The position numbers were made by a program, and so were the translations under genes. A stretch of 64,000 nt of DNA from Sinorhizobium arboris LMG 14919 (lineage in GTDB: Bacteria; Pseudomonadota; Alphaproteobacteria; Rhizobiales; Rhizobiaceae): positions 727,318 through 791,317 of the forward strand of contig NZ_KE386497.1 of NCBI RefSeq assembly GCF_000427465.1, read 5' to 3'. The notes beneath the pieces are model-generated. The model was not told the origin of the DNA and ran no database searches. It worked only from the letters and a program-made list of their open reading frames with translations. Below are positions 16,750 to 27,409 of the stretch, one piece after another (position 1 is the first letter of the stretch; every line of letters starts with the position of its first letter).

Positions 16750-17126
16750 TAACCCCGATAGAACTGGCTTGGACTGGTGAGAAGCAACAGTCCGTCCGTG
16801 TTTTCGATTACCTCCGATTGTGTGTCGGAAAAGCTATTTTGCAACCGGCTTCAGACCTTTGGCACCGGGCGCGGGACTAAGGTCCTAACGCCCAATAAGG
16901 CTCTGCGGGTGGAACTACCCTCAATCGACGGTTGCTTGCCAATGGCGCTGCCGTCACGGGAAGATGCCTATGCTTCACCCTCCAAGATAGGAGTTGGTGC
17001 GATGAGCCCTTCCCGCGACGATTGGTCCAAAATAGTCTCCCGGGGACTCTAGAGCGTCGCGTCAAGAGGTGGGGGCGAGACCATTAGAGCAGAGATCGGC
17101 CCAGATCGTGGCGCGAAATCATGGCT
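16750..17126. other. Intergenic stretch upstream of groESL
   Basis: No gene is supported. It holds a short palindromic block GGAC-TAAG-GTCC at about 16874-16885 and the promoter side of groESL, whose CIRCE operator follows directly. Confidence 0.4.
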
Positions 17127-17153
17127 TTAGCACTCCATGTGGTGGAGTGCTAA
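17127..17153. promoter_or_regulatory. CIRCE element (HrcA operator) of groESL
   Basis: The exact consensus TTAGCACTC-N9-GAGTGCTAA spans 17127-17153, about 150 nt before groES. HrcA binds this element and represses the operon until heat stress. A conserved CIRCE means this groESL copy is heat-inducible through HrcA. Confidence 0.97.
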
Positions 17154-17300
17154 AAAATTTCGTCGCCCTCTTGAAACTCGAAAAGCCAGAAACCAGATCG
17201 ATTGGCGCGATGCCAAAACATCGTGCGTCCCGCGTCGGATTCGCATCGGATGCGGCGCCGAGGATCCTCTAAAAATGTGTTTGTCAACGAGGAGAGCAAC

Positions 17301-19299
<1,999 letters not shown>

Positions 19300-19311
19300 C
19301 CGAAGCAACCG

Positions 19312-19336
19312 GGGTCCGCGCCGACGGCGCGGACCC
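19312..19336 (+). terminator. Hairpin after groEL
   Basis: A perfect 11-bp stem GGGTCCGCGCC/GGCGCGGACCC with a 3-nt loop begins 12 nt after the groEL stop. No T tract follows, so it may act as an mRNA-stabilising hairpin or a weak terminator. Confidence 0.6.
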
Positions 19337-19555
19337 GCCTGGTAGAGTTGTGAACTGATGCCTCGCCCCTTGCTGGGAAGGCATTCGACATCGATTTGGA
19401 GCAGGTTGGCAGGTGCCCGAGACGTGGCTTCGACGAGCCTGAGGCCGCCAGTCCGCTCCGAAGGAGGATCTGAAGAAATCGGGGCCAAAAATGACCACGC
19501 GTCGTCGAAATATGTTGGCGTATTCGCGCACTCGTCCATTCCGGGCTAACCCGGG

Positions 19556-19770
19556 TCAGTAACCGAGTTCGAGGTCGATCCTGTTGGACAAAGGCTGGCC
19601 TCTTGCGACTTGACCGCAGAGATTGGCGACCTAGTCGATCCCAGAATCCACCGAGAAACTCGCGACATGAGGTGTGATGGTCACCTTGAGATAATTCCAC
19701 AGCGGCGACGAGGCCTCCAGCGGTTCACGCTGGAACACGTCCGTAATCGCCGGCGTCGACGCGAAGGCGG
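19556..19770 (-). pseudogene. C-terminal fragment of a D-2-hydroxyacid dehydrogenase
   Basis: The frame reads [19 protein letters not shown], then VTITPHVAS with the conserved active-site His, an in-frame TAG after SVDSGID, and the rest of the C-terminus VANLCGQVARGQPLSNRIDL to a stop at 19556. This is the typical end of glyoxylate/hydroxypyruvate reductase-type enzymes. The NAD-binding and N-terminal parts are missing. It is a decayed fragment. Confidence 0.75.
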
Positions 19771-20159
19771 CTCTTTGCCTCCGTCGCCGTGGCGAATGCG
19801 GTAGCTTTGACAACGTTGGTTGGATCGCGCTGACGACCCGAAAAGATCAATTCGCCGCCATCCGTCCGGTCGCGAACCCCTATTCCGAGCCGTTTTTTAC
19901 CGAGGTCGACGTACCTTCCCACTGAGCGCAGATAGGCCACAATCTCCAACTTGAGGAAATCACGATCGCCGTAGACATCCTCGATATCGCCAAGCCTGTG
20001 TTTTATTTTCTCATAGGCAGCCGGCGAGAGGTCCGCGTCTCCAATAACGTATTTGTCGTGCCCGACCGCGCGGATATCACAGCCAGTTTCAAGGATTTCA
20101 TCGACGAAGGCGGGAATTTCGCTCGCCTTCATCAACCTTCGTTTAGTACTCTGCGCCAT
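19725..20159 (-). CDS. Hypothetical protein
   Basis: A 144-residue frame from the ATG at 20159 ([21 protein letters not shown]). The N-terminal 90 residues look like a compact helical domain ([21 protein letters not shown]). The C-terminal part after [10 protein letters not shown] is less convincing and overlaps the dehydrogenase remnant in another frame, so the native C-terminus may have been lost at this junction. No family recognised. Confidence 0.5.
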   Translation of the reverse strand: MAQSTKRRLMKASEIPAFVDEILETGCDIRAVGHDKYVIGDADLSPAAYEKIKHRLGDIEDVYGDRDFLKLEIVAYLRSVGRYVDLGKKRLGIGVRDRTDGGELIFSGRQRDPTNVVKATAFATATEAKSRLRVDAGDYGRVPA

Positions 20160-20711
20160 TGAAGAAGCGCTACCTCCGTAAATTGCAAAAGTGCAAACCC
20201 CGATCGCCCCGTTTCGTTCCCGGACGCTGCCCCTTTTCGCCGACCTCCTTGCGACGGCCGCATGAACACGGTGGACCAGCATCACCGAAGCTGGCATCCG
20301 CTCGGTAGCGCGTGGCTATGGTGGTTCGCGGATATCGACCCAGACAGGGGGCACTTTCCTCGAACTGACAAATCCAAGAATGGCTTCCCCTACGGACCTG
20401 CCTTCCGAGCCGATTGCGACGACATCGGCTTCGAGACTCAGCTGGGCGAGAAACTCGCTCGCCGTGTGCCGCCAGCTGCCCTCCGGCTTATAAGGTGGTC
20501 AGCTACTACCAGCCAACGTCTCGCCGCGATCACGGCGTCGCGCGCATGGGCATGCGGCTTCGAGCCAATCACAATGTGCTTGAGCAGACTGCCAGAGTAC
20601 CTGGCTTCGCCAGCTTCCATTTGCAATGGACTCTGCAGGCATTGAGCCGAACCGCTTCGTCGACGAAGCTGATGAGCCTATTCAACGCCGTTTGAGCGAA
20701 GGAGTAGATTC
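20160..20711. other. Degenerate stretch, possible remnant on the minus strand
   Basis: No intact gene. On the minus strand, about 20325-20480, a frame reads FLAQLSLEADVVAIGSEGRS and continues to VWVDIREPP-stop, which looks like the end of a decayed protein gene, perhaps nucleotide-binding. Another frame at 20438-20626 (LLKHIVIGSKPHAHARDAV) may belong to the same remnant. Identity unknown. Confidence 0.3.
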
Positions 20712-21065
20712 GTGGGGTATTCGATTGCCTTCATTGGTCCCGGACTTGGCGGAATGCTGAGCCACGGGGTCAACCAGTCGGCCGCGTTGCTATTTGGCTT
20801 CGGATTCCCTACGGAACGCTGAATGTGAATATCGTCGGTTCAGTGGTCATGGGAGTCTTGGCCGAATATTTCGCATTCCACGGCGGCTTCGCGCAGGACA
20901 CTCGATTATTTCTCCCGACTGGTATCTCGGGGGCTTCACCACCTTCTCTACCTTTCCCCTCGACACAGTCAGCCTCTGGCAGCGGGGCCAGTGGTCGGCC
21001 GCGGCCGCCTATGTTGTGTTCGTGAAGGCGGCAGCTCGCTCAACGGGATGGCCGCAGCTTGCGTC
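20712..21065 (+). pseudogene. crcB: Fluoride channel CrcB, frameshifted
   Basis: A GTG at 20712 behind AAGGAG opens YSIAFIGPGLGGMLSHGVNQ, a CrcB N-terminus. After GFGF the coding signal shifts frame to PYGTLNVNIVGSVVMGVLAEYF with the conserved N-x-x-G-S of the pore. It shifts again at TGI to reach GGFTTFSTFPLDTVSLWQRGQW. At least two frameshifts are needed, and the last membrane helix has diverged. CrcB (Fluc) exports fluoride as a dual-topology dimer. This copy is inactive. Confidence 0.85.
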
Positions 21066-21233
21066 TCACGCACTCCCCTCCGTCTCGCTACCCTCGTCCA
21101 ACTCATGGAAAGGCAGAAAGCCGTACTGCTCCAGCCATTCGCGAATGATGAGGCGGATTAGCTCTTGTCGCTTCATCTCAAGTTCTTCACCGGCGCGAGC
21201 GAGCGCCATCTCAACGTCGTCGTCGAAGGTCAT
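21066..21233 (-). CDS. Small acidic protein, possible antitoxin-like or DNA-binding protein
   Basis: A 55-residue protein (MTFDDDVEMALARAGEELEM...) starting at the ATG at 21233. It has a helical core (KRQELIRLIIREWLEQYGFLP) and an acidic tail (HELDEGSETEGSA). Short proteins with this helix-then-acidic-tail layout occur in rhizobial plasmids. Whether it binds DNA is not shown. Its stop abuts the decayed crcB on the other strand. Confidence 0.55.
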   Translation of the reverse strand: MTFDDDVEMALARAGEELEMKRQELIRLIIREWLEQYGFLPFHELDEGSETEGSA

Positions 21234-21246
21234 CGGAGCTTGACTC

Positions 21247-21480
21247 TCAGCGTGTTAGTGGCCGTTCCCGTGGGCCACTACTCGAGATGACACCCTTGCT
21301 TACGAGCCACGCCTCGAAGCTTCCCGGGCACCCCTCGTGAGTCCACATCCCGCGATACGAGAAACCAAGACTATGGAGGCCGAGCCCAATGGCGTTGAAG
21401 CCTTCCTCGGTAACGGACGCGGTTCCATTTGGTGTTTGGACGCTTCCGGGATACTTCTTCTTCGCCCTTCTGATTTTCAT
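21247..21480 (-). CDS. Small basic hypothetical protein
   Basis: From the ATG at 21480 it encodes 77 residues starting MKIRRAKKKYPGSVQTPNG. The middle reads FNAIGLGLHSLGFSYRGMW and the C-terminus is polar. There are no membrane segments. Its stop lies 14 nt before the start of the small acidic gene at 21233 on the same strand, so the two could be co-transcribed. Function unknown. Confidence 0.45.
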   Translation of the reverse strand: MKIRRAKKKYPGSVQTPNGTASVTEEGFNAIGLGLHSLGFSYRGMWTHEGCPGSFEAWLVSKGVISSSGPRERPLTR

Positions 21481-21596
21481 TGCCTGCCTCCTACGCACTA
21501 CAACCGAGAGGTCTTAGGGTCGCACAGCGCAAGTTGCAGTCAAGAATTAGGGGCGCCGCCCGAATGGGCTACGGACGCCGTCTGCTTGGAGGTCGA

Positions 21597-21767
21597 TCAT
21601 TCCTTCCCTGCTTTCTCCACATACTGTAACCGCTGGAGGAGAACCCTTATTTTCTTGGGCAGTTTTGGCAGGACTTTGGATAATACTGGAAGGGATCGGA
21701 GGAAATCGACATTGTAATCAGTTGCCATTTCCCGCCGGATTCGCAGGTCCCTGTAGGGCTTCTTCAT
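21597..21767 (-). CDS. Small basic hypothetical protein
   Basis: A 56-residue protein (MKKPYRDLRIRREMATDYNV...) starting at the ATG at 21767 behind GGAGCGGCGAC, an acceptable ribosome-binding site. It is strongly basic (VLPKLPKKIRVLLQRLQYVEK). The longer upstream frame has no ribosome-binding site. Unknown function. Confidence 0.5.
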   Translation of the reverse strand: MKKPYRDLRIRREMATDYNVDFLRSLPVLSKVLPKLPKKIRVLLQRLQYVEKAGKE

Positions 21768-22127
21768 GTCGCCGCTCCTAGTGAGAAAACACCGCGGCTG
21801 AGAGAATGTTCCGCATTTGCGATCGCGCCACTCGCAGGGCGGGGTGAACTGCTCAAACAGATTGAGCCTTCTAAGCCAGCCCCGAGCGAAGCCGCTGCGG
21901 AATGCGCCATCACGCGGGCGATCAATCAAAGTCCAGCGTCTTTCAGGCTGACCTGATCGCCGGGCTCGACTAGCTTGGACCTTGCGGCGACGGAAACGGT
22001 TCCGGGTCCGCGCAGCCCCCGCCGTCGCTGCGGCCTGCGGCGGTCACTGTCACCGCCGCTGCGGTCACGATTGTCGTCGCCGCGGCGGATGACGCGATTC
22101 GGATTTAGGTCCCTGGAGCCCGCGAGA
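21768..22127. other. Stretch without a gene
   Basis: GC-rich sequence (notably 21990-22090, repeats of CCGCxGCGGT type) between the small gene at 21597 and the kup remnant. No supported coding region. Confidence 0.4.
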
Positions 22128-24016
22128 CTAAACGATGACTTGCTCGCCCAACTCGACGACTCGGTTTGCGGGGAGATGGAAGTAGTCGGTTGGATCGATC
22201 GCCGAGTCCGCCATCGCGATGAATAGCTTGTCCTGCCAGTGCGGCATGCCCGACAGCGGGTCTGCGACCAGCTTGCGGCGGCCGAGATAGAACGACGTCG
22301 TCATAATTTCGAACTTGAAGCCCTCCTTGCGACAACGAGCGAGCGCCCGCGAGACGTTCTGGTCGTCCATGAAGCCGAAGCGCAGTTCAAGTTTGCTGAA
22401 CCGGTCGGAGAGTTTTGTCAGCGTGTAGCGGTCCTGCTCCTGGACAAAAGGTATCCTGGCGGTCTTGATCGTCAGGATGACGTTGTGCTCGTGCAATACG
22501 TGATTGTGCTTGATGTTGTGCAACAGAACGGCCGGGGTCATATCGGGAAGATTGCGGTTCCCGGTACCACGACGGGAGCGTGTTCGGACTTTCGCTCGAC
22601 CGCGGCAATGAACGTGTCGAGCGGAACATCCTGGCGGGCCGTCTTTTCACGCAGGATCCGAACGCCTTTGCGCCAGGTCCACATCAGCGTCATCACAAGG
22701 CCGGCGAAGAGGATGGGCACGTAGCCGCCGTCATGGATCTTGAAGAGGTTGGCACCGAGAAAGGTAAGCTCCAGCAGGAACAGGGGCAGCAGGACCGCAG
22801 TCGCGATCCATATGGGCCAGTTCCACTGATGGCGGACGAATTCGAAGGCGAGAATGGTCGTCACGACCATGGCGCCAGTGACCGAGACACCATAGGCGGT
22901 AGCAAGAGACTCGGAACTGCCGAACACGAACATGAGAGCGAGCACGCCGATCAACAGCGCGGTGTTGACCAAAGGCAGGTAAATCTGTCCCGTCTGCGTT
23001 TCCGAAGTGTAGCAGATCTCAAACCTCGGCAGGAATCCGAGGTGAATCGCTTGCCGCACCAGTGAAAACGCTCCGGTGATCACTGCCTGGCTGGCGATGA
23101 TAGTTGCTGCGGTTGCCAGAATCACGATCGGCAACAGAGCCCAGCTTGGAAACATCAGAAAAAATGGATCAGAGATCGCTTCGGGATGCGACAGCACCAG
23201 GGCGCCTTGTCCGACATAATTCAAGGCCAGTGCCGGAAACACGATCGCAAACCAAGCCGCCTGGATTGGCTGGCGACCGAAGTGTCCAAGATCGGCATAG
23301 AGCGCCTCGGCTCCTGTCACCGTTAGGAAGACGGCGCCGAGGACGATGAAGCCGACGAGACCGCCGTTCCATAGAAAGGTCACAGCGTGAACGGGATTGA
23401 CGGCCGCCAGAATCCCTAAATCGTCGCCGATGTGGGCAATGCCGGCCGCCCCCATGGCGAGAAACCAAACGAGCGTGATCGGTCCGAACAGGTTCGACAC
23501 GGCTCCCGTGCCGCGGGACTGGATGGCAAACAACAGCACTATGATCGCCACAGCGAGCGGTAGCACGTAATCCTGAAACGCTGGCGTGACGAGCTTGAGC
23601 CCCTCCACCGCCGAAAGGACGGAAAGCGCCGGCGTGATCATCGCATCGCCGATAAAGAGGGCGGCACCCAAGATTCCAGCCATAAGCATGATCGTCGTCT
23701 GGCGGGGTGCCTTCTTCATCAACAGGGCCAGCAGCGCCAGCATCCCACCCTCACCGTCGTTGTCGGCGCGCAGCAGAAACAGCACGTATTTGCAGGTCAC
23801 GATGATCGTCAGCGCCCAGAGCATCAGCGAAATGAGGCCGATGACCTCGCCGCGCTCGACCCCTCCTGCGGCAAAGGGACGGAGTGCCTCGCGGAAGGCA
23901 TACAGTGGGCTCGTCCCAATATCGCCGTAGACGACGCCAACCGAGCCAAGGGTGAGCACCAAAAATTGGCGCAGGTTGTTTGCCTGCGCGGGCGTATGGT
24001 TCATGGACGCTGTCAT
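22128..24016 (-). pseudogene. kup: Low-affinity potassium transporter Kup, split by a frameshift
   Basis: The ATG at 24016 ([14 protein letters not shown], with GGAGAG upstream) opens a standard Kup: [20 protein letters not shown] in the first helix region and about 12 membrane segments to about residue 460. The frame ends at 22538 with [15 protein letters not shown]. The C-terminal cytoplasmic domain continues in another frame ([20 protein letters not shown]) to 22128. The family has about five extra residues between AIF and DMTP, so a deletion of 3n+1 bases (13 fits) is likely near 22545. All membrane helices remain intact, so a truncated protein could still insert. Kup symports K+ and H+. 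Confidence 0.88.
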
Positions 24017-24446
24017 CGGCTCTCCGAAAATGCCTCGCTCTGCGATTATCCGCAAAGCCCGATTGCGAGGCGGTCAGGATCTTGTGCCAGCATCGCTGTA
24101 CCGAATGGGCCTTATATGCGTTTGCAGACGGCTTTGCGTCTACCTTACGTCCGTACGAGGTCTGGATTCGATTGGGGATTTCGGTTGCGCGCGTAAAGAT
24201 TTCATAAAGAGCGAGCCCTTTCCTTCCAGAAACACGAGCTCAGAAAGGGCCGATAAGGATGGTACCGTCACGCGCTAACCCGACGCGGCGGGCGGTGCTC
24301 GTCCAGTCCCTGCAGCCCTATCTCATGACGGCTCGACGTCCTCGCCGGGCGGGCGCCCCTCGAGGCCGCCACGCGCGACCGTTGGTCGTCCTGGCGGCCG
24401 CAACAGGTCACCGTTGATGGGAAGGCAAGATGCTGACGATACCCGC
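24017..24446. other. Stretch between kup and arsH without a gene
   Basis: Contains the presumed kup promoter region (24056-24260) and, after arsH, GC-rich sequence. No gene or clear regulatory RNA is supported. Confidence 0.4.
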
Positions 24447-25220
24447 TCAAATCGACTTGAGCTTGACCCGCTGATCTAGCTTCTCTGCCTCTTGCTTGCG
24501 TTCGCTGTATCGGTCGACGAGATAGGCCGACGCGTCGCGAGTGAGCAGCGTGAACTTCACGAGTTCCTCGCAGACATCGACCACCCGGTCGTAATAGGGC
24601 GACGGCTTCATGCGTCCGTTCGCATCGAACTCCTGGTACGCCTTGGCGACCGAGGACTGGTTCGGAATCGTGATCATGCGCATCCAGCGGCCGAGCAGGC
24701 GGAGCGTGTTGACCGCGTTGAAGGATTGCGACCCGCCCGACACCTGCATGACGGCGAGAGTCTTGCCCTGCGTTGGGCGGATCGACCCGATTGACAGCGG
24801 TACCCAGTCGATCTGCGCCTTCATGATGCCGGTGATCGCTCCATGCCGCTCCGGGCTCACCCAGACCTGGCCTTCGGACCACTCGGAGAGTTCCCGGAGT
24901 TCCTGCACCTTCGGGTGGCTGGCGGGCGCATCGTCCGGAAGCGGCAGCCCCGAAGGATTAAAGAAGCGAACCTCGGCCCCGAAGTGCTCCAGCAGCCGGC
25001 CGGCCTCTTCGGCAAGCAGCCGGGAATAGGAGACCTGCCGCAGCGATCCGTAGAGAATGAGAATGCGCGGCGGATGGGTCGAGAACGGCGGCCGAAGCGC
25101 CTCGGTATCAGGCTTGCGGAGGTGGCGCGGATCGGCGGCTGGCAGATCAGACAAGACGGCGACCCTTCTCGTCCAGAACTGCTTCCCCGTCTTCCTTGAC
25201 GAAAGGCCCCTTGAAGGCAT
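24447..25220 (-). CDS. arsH: NADPH-dependent FMN reductase-like ArsH
   Basis: ArsH-type flavoprotein. The FMN phosphate loop reads [20 protein letters not shown], followed by [13 protein letters not shown] upstream and [19 protein letters not shown] and [21 protein letters not shown] as family cores. The frame gives up to 257 residues from 25220, overlapping arsC by about 70 nt. A start near 25151 (TTG, overlapping the arsC stop) would give about 233 residues and fits the family better. ArsH enzymes oxidise trivalent organoarsenicals or reduce flavin and dyes with NADPH. Last gene of the ars operon. Confidence 0.93.
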   Translation of the reverse strand: MPSRGLSSRKTGKQFWTRRVAVLSDLPAADPRHLRKPDTEALRPPFSTHPPRILILYGSLRQVSYSRLLAEEAGRLLEHFGAEVRFFNPSGLPLPDDAPASHPKVQELRELSEWSEGQVWVSPERHGAITGIMKAQIDWVPLSIGSIRPTQGKTLAVMQVSGGSQSFNAVNTLRLLGRWMRMITIPNQSSVAKAYQEFDANGRMKPSPYYDRVVDVCEELVKFTLLTRDASAYLVDRYSERKQEAEKLDQRVKLKSI

Positions 25221-25578
25221 CGGCGGGGAGGATGTCGAGAACGGCCTCGGATGGCCGCGCCAAGCGTGTGCCGATCGAGGTGATCACGAACGGCCTATTG
25301 ATGAGGATCGGATGCTCGAGCATTGCTCTCAGAAGCTGGTCGTCGGACATTGCCGGATCGTCGAGACCGAGCTCCGCATAGGGCGTTCCTTTTTCACGGA
25401 TTGCCTCGCGAACCGAGAGGCCGGCGTCGCGGATCATTTGGGGAAGCTCCTCCCGGCTTGGCGGCGTCTTGAGATATTCAATCACCGTCGGTTCGATGCC
25501 GGCGTGGCGGATCAGCGCCAATGTATTGCGCGAAGTGCCGCACGAGGGATTGTGATAGATGGTAACGTCCATGGTCAT
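25147..25578 (-). CDS. arsC: Arsenate reductase, glutaredoxin-coupled (ArsC/Spx fold)
   Basis: A 143-residue protein with the catalytic cysteine in [10 protein letters not shown] (Cys14 from the first Met) and the arginines of [15 protein letters not shown] and [10 protein letters not shown] that bind arsenate. This is the R773-type ArsC, which reduces As(V) to As(III) using glutathione and glutaredoxin. The start overlaps the aqpS stop by four bases, so the genes are translationally coupled. A second, unrelated arsenate reductase is encoded upstream in the same operon. Confidence 0.95.
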   Translation of the reverse strand: MTMDVTIYHNPSCGTSRNTLALIRHAGIEPTVIEYLKTPPSREELPQMIRDAGLSVREAIREKGTPYAELGLDDPAMSDDQLLRAMLEHPILINRPFVITSIGTRLARPSEAVLDILPADAFKGPFVKEDGEAVLDEKGRRLV

Positions 25579-26273
25579 TCGATTTCCTTGACGCTTAATC
25601 GCGAAGCTGAGGTGTTTCGTTCGGCGAGCATCCAGCCAACGACGGCAGTGGCGATGAGCGCCCCGGTGACCTCCGCGACGATGAATGCCGGCACATCCGT
25701 CGGGCGGATGCCCGCGAAGGTGTTGGAGAAGGCACGGGCGACGGCGACGGCAGGATTCGCGAACGACGTCGAGGCCGTGAACCAATAAGCGGCCGTGATG
25801 TAGAGGCCGACGAGCCATGGAATTGCCTCGCCGCGGAAGCGCAATCCGGCAAGGATCGTGAGGACGAGCCCGAAGGTGGCGACCGCCTCGGCGACCCACT
25901 GACCCGTGCCCGTCCGGACCGTTTCGGAGACCTGGAACAGCGGCAGGTCGAACATCGCATGTGCGATCAGCGTTCCGGCGATGCCGCCCGCGACCTGCGC
26001 AAGGACATAGAGCGCTGCCGCGAATGCTTCGATCTCTCGTCGGGCCGCGAACACCATGGTGACCGCAGGATTGAAGTGCGCGCCGGATATCGGCCCGAGA
26101 ATGCTGATCAGGACGACGAGGATCGCCCCTGTCGGTATCGTGTTGCCGAGCAGCGAGACCGCTACGTCGTCGGAGAGGCGGTCAGCCATGATCCCGGAAC
26201 CGACGACGGTGGCAACCAGGATGGCGGTGCCCATCGCCTCCGCGGCGAGGCGGCGCGTTAAGTCGAAGGCCAT
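25575..26273 (-). CDS. aqpS: Aquaglyceroporin AqpS
   Basis: A 232-residue MIP-family channel with six membrane segments and both NPA boxes, GAHFNPAVTMV and TSFANPAVAVARAF. The arginine after the second NPA box is the selectivity-filter Arg. In Sinorhizobium meliloti an aquaglyceroporin inside the ars operon lets As(III), made by ArsC, leave the cell down its gradient, in place of an ArsB pump. This operon has the same logic; no arsB or acr3 is present. Confidence 0.95.
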   Translation of the reverse strand: MAFDLTRRLAAEAMGTAILVATVVGSGIMADRLSDDVAVSLLGNTIPTGAILVVLISILGPISGAHFNPAVTMVFAARREIEAFAAALYVLAQVAGGIAGTLIAHAMFDLPLFQVSETVRTGTGQWVAEAVATFGLVLTILAGLRFRGEAIPWLVGLYITAAYWFTASTSFANPAVAVARAFSNTFAGIRPTDVPAFIVAEVTGALIATAVVGWMLAERNTSASRLSVKEIE

Positions 26274-26349
26274 GCTTCAGCCCGCTTGGTCTTGGGTGTT
26301 CTGCGACGTGCCACTGTCCATGTGGCGGATATCGAGTGGAGCGCCGTTG

Positions 26350-26874
26350 TCATGCGAAGTCGGATCCGATCGACGTGGTCCCTTCCATCCGACCGATCTC
26401 GTGGAGCTTCGACGTCAGGCTCATCCGCTCGAGGCTCTCGACAGGCAGGGCCGCAAAGGCTGCGATGCGGAGCTTCATGTAGCGGAGCGTCGTTGCGAAG
26501 GCGACCCGCTTCTCGGCGTCCGTCCCCTCGACGGCGGCCGGGTCCTCGACGCCCCAGTGCGCCGTCATCGGGTGGCCGGGCCATACCGGGCAGGCTTCAC
26601 CGGCTGCGCTGTCGCAGACGGTGAAGATGAAATCCATCTCGGGCGCATCGCGGCCTGCGAACTCCTCCCAGCTCTTCGAGCGCAGATCCTCGACCGGGTA
26701 GTGATGGCCGGCGAGGGTCTCGATCGCGAGGGGGTTCACCTCCCCCTTTGGCTGACTTCCGGCGGAATAGGCGTTGAACTTGCCGCCGCCATCCTTTCTC
26801 AGGACGCTCTCGGCAATGATCGAGCGGGCCGAGTTTCCCGTACACAGGAACATCACGTTAAATTTTCTGGTCAC
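26350..26874 (-). CDS. arsC: Arsenate reductase of the low-molecular-weight phosphatase family
   Basis: A 174-residue protein starting at a GTG that overlaps the arsR stop (GTGA). The P-loop MFLCTGNSARS holds the catalytic Cys11 and Arg17 of the CX5R motif. VCDSAAGEACPVWPGHP supplies the redox cysteines of thioredoxin- or mycothiol-type arsenate reductases. This fold is unrelated to the second arsC at 25147, so the operon has two independent routes from As(V) to As(III). Confidence 0.93.
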   Translation of the reverse strand: MTRKFNVMFLCTGNSARSIIAESVLRKDGGGKFNAYSAGSQPKGEVNPLAIETLAGHHYPVEDLRSKSWEEFAGRDAPEMDFIFTVCDSAAGEACPVWPGHPMTAHWGVEDPAAVEGTDAEKRVAFATTLRYMKLRIAAFAALPVESLERMSLTSKLHEIGRMEGTTSIGSDFA

Positions 26875-27224
26875 CGAGAGACCTCCTCCTTTGCACAACA
26901 GGGTTCGAGCTCCTCGATCAGCGGCGCACAGAGGCTGGCGTTCCCGCCGCAGCAATCCTTGAGGAGAAACAGGGTCAGCTCCCGCAAGCGCGGCATTTCC
27001 GCTCGATAGACGATGAGGCGGCTGCGCCGTTCGGACGAAACCAGGCGAGCGCGGGCAAGAATGTTCAGATGCGTCGACATCGTGTTGTGGGGTATCGCCA
27101 GCGCGCGGGCGATGTCGCCTGCCGGCAGCCCCTCGGGCTCATGCCGGACAAGCAACCGGAAGGTTTCCAGGCGGGTCGACTGGGCGAGTGCCGCGAGGGC
27201 CAGGATGGCTTCTTCTTGTTCCAT
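26871..27224 (-). CDS. arsR: ArsR-family repressor
   Basis: A 117-residue winged-helix repressor with recognition helix HNTMSTHLNIL. The classical metal box ELCVCDL in the DNA-binding helix is missing: the equivalent reads EGLPAGDIARAL. Cysteines instead cluster at the C-terminus (C91, C92, C99, C109, C110; KDCCGGNASLC and EPCC), as in ArsR variants that bind As(III) there. First gene of the operon. A probable operator with ATGTC...GACAT ends lies at 27223-27252, overlapping the start codon. Confidence 0.92.
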   Translation of the reverse strand: MEQEEAILALAALAQSTRLETFRLLVRHEPEGLPAGDIARALAIPHNTMSTHLNILARARLVSSERRSRLIVYRAEMPRLRELTLFLLKDCCGGNASLCAPLIEELEPCCAKEEVSR

Positions 27225-27409
27225 ATGTCGAGAATACCGGAAATATAGACATAGTCAATCCGCGCTGGCTCCCCCCGCTAGAGGTCCCTCGAAACACACC
27301 TCCTATGGGTGTATAGTTGCATTACGATCAAATCTCGCGTTGTATCGTGGGAAGTGGATTTCCTATCTGCCCTTTCAATTGGGCGCATGCCCTGTGGGAG
27401 GAAGCACCT

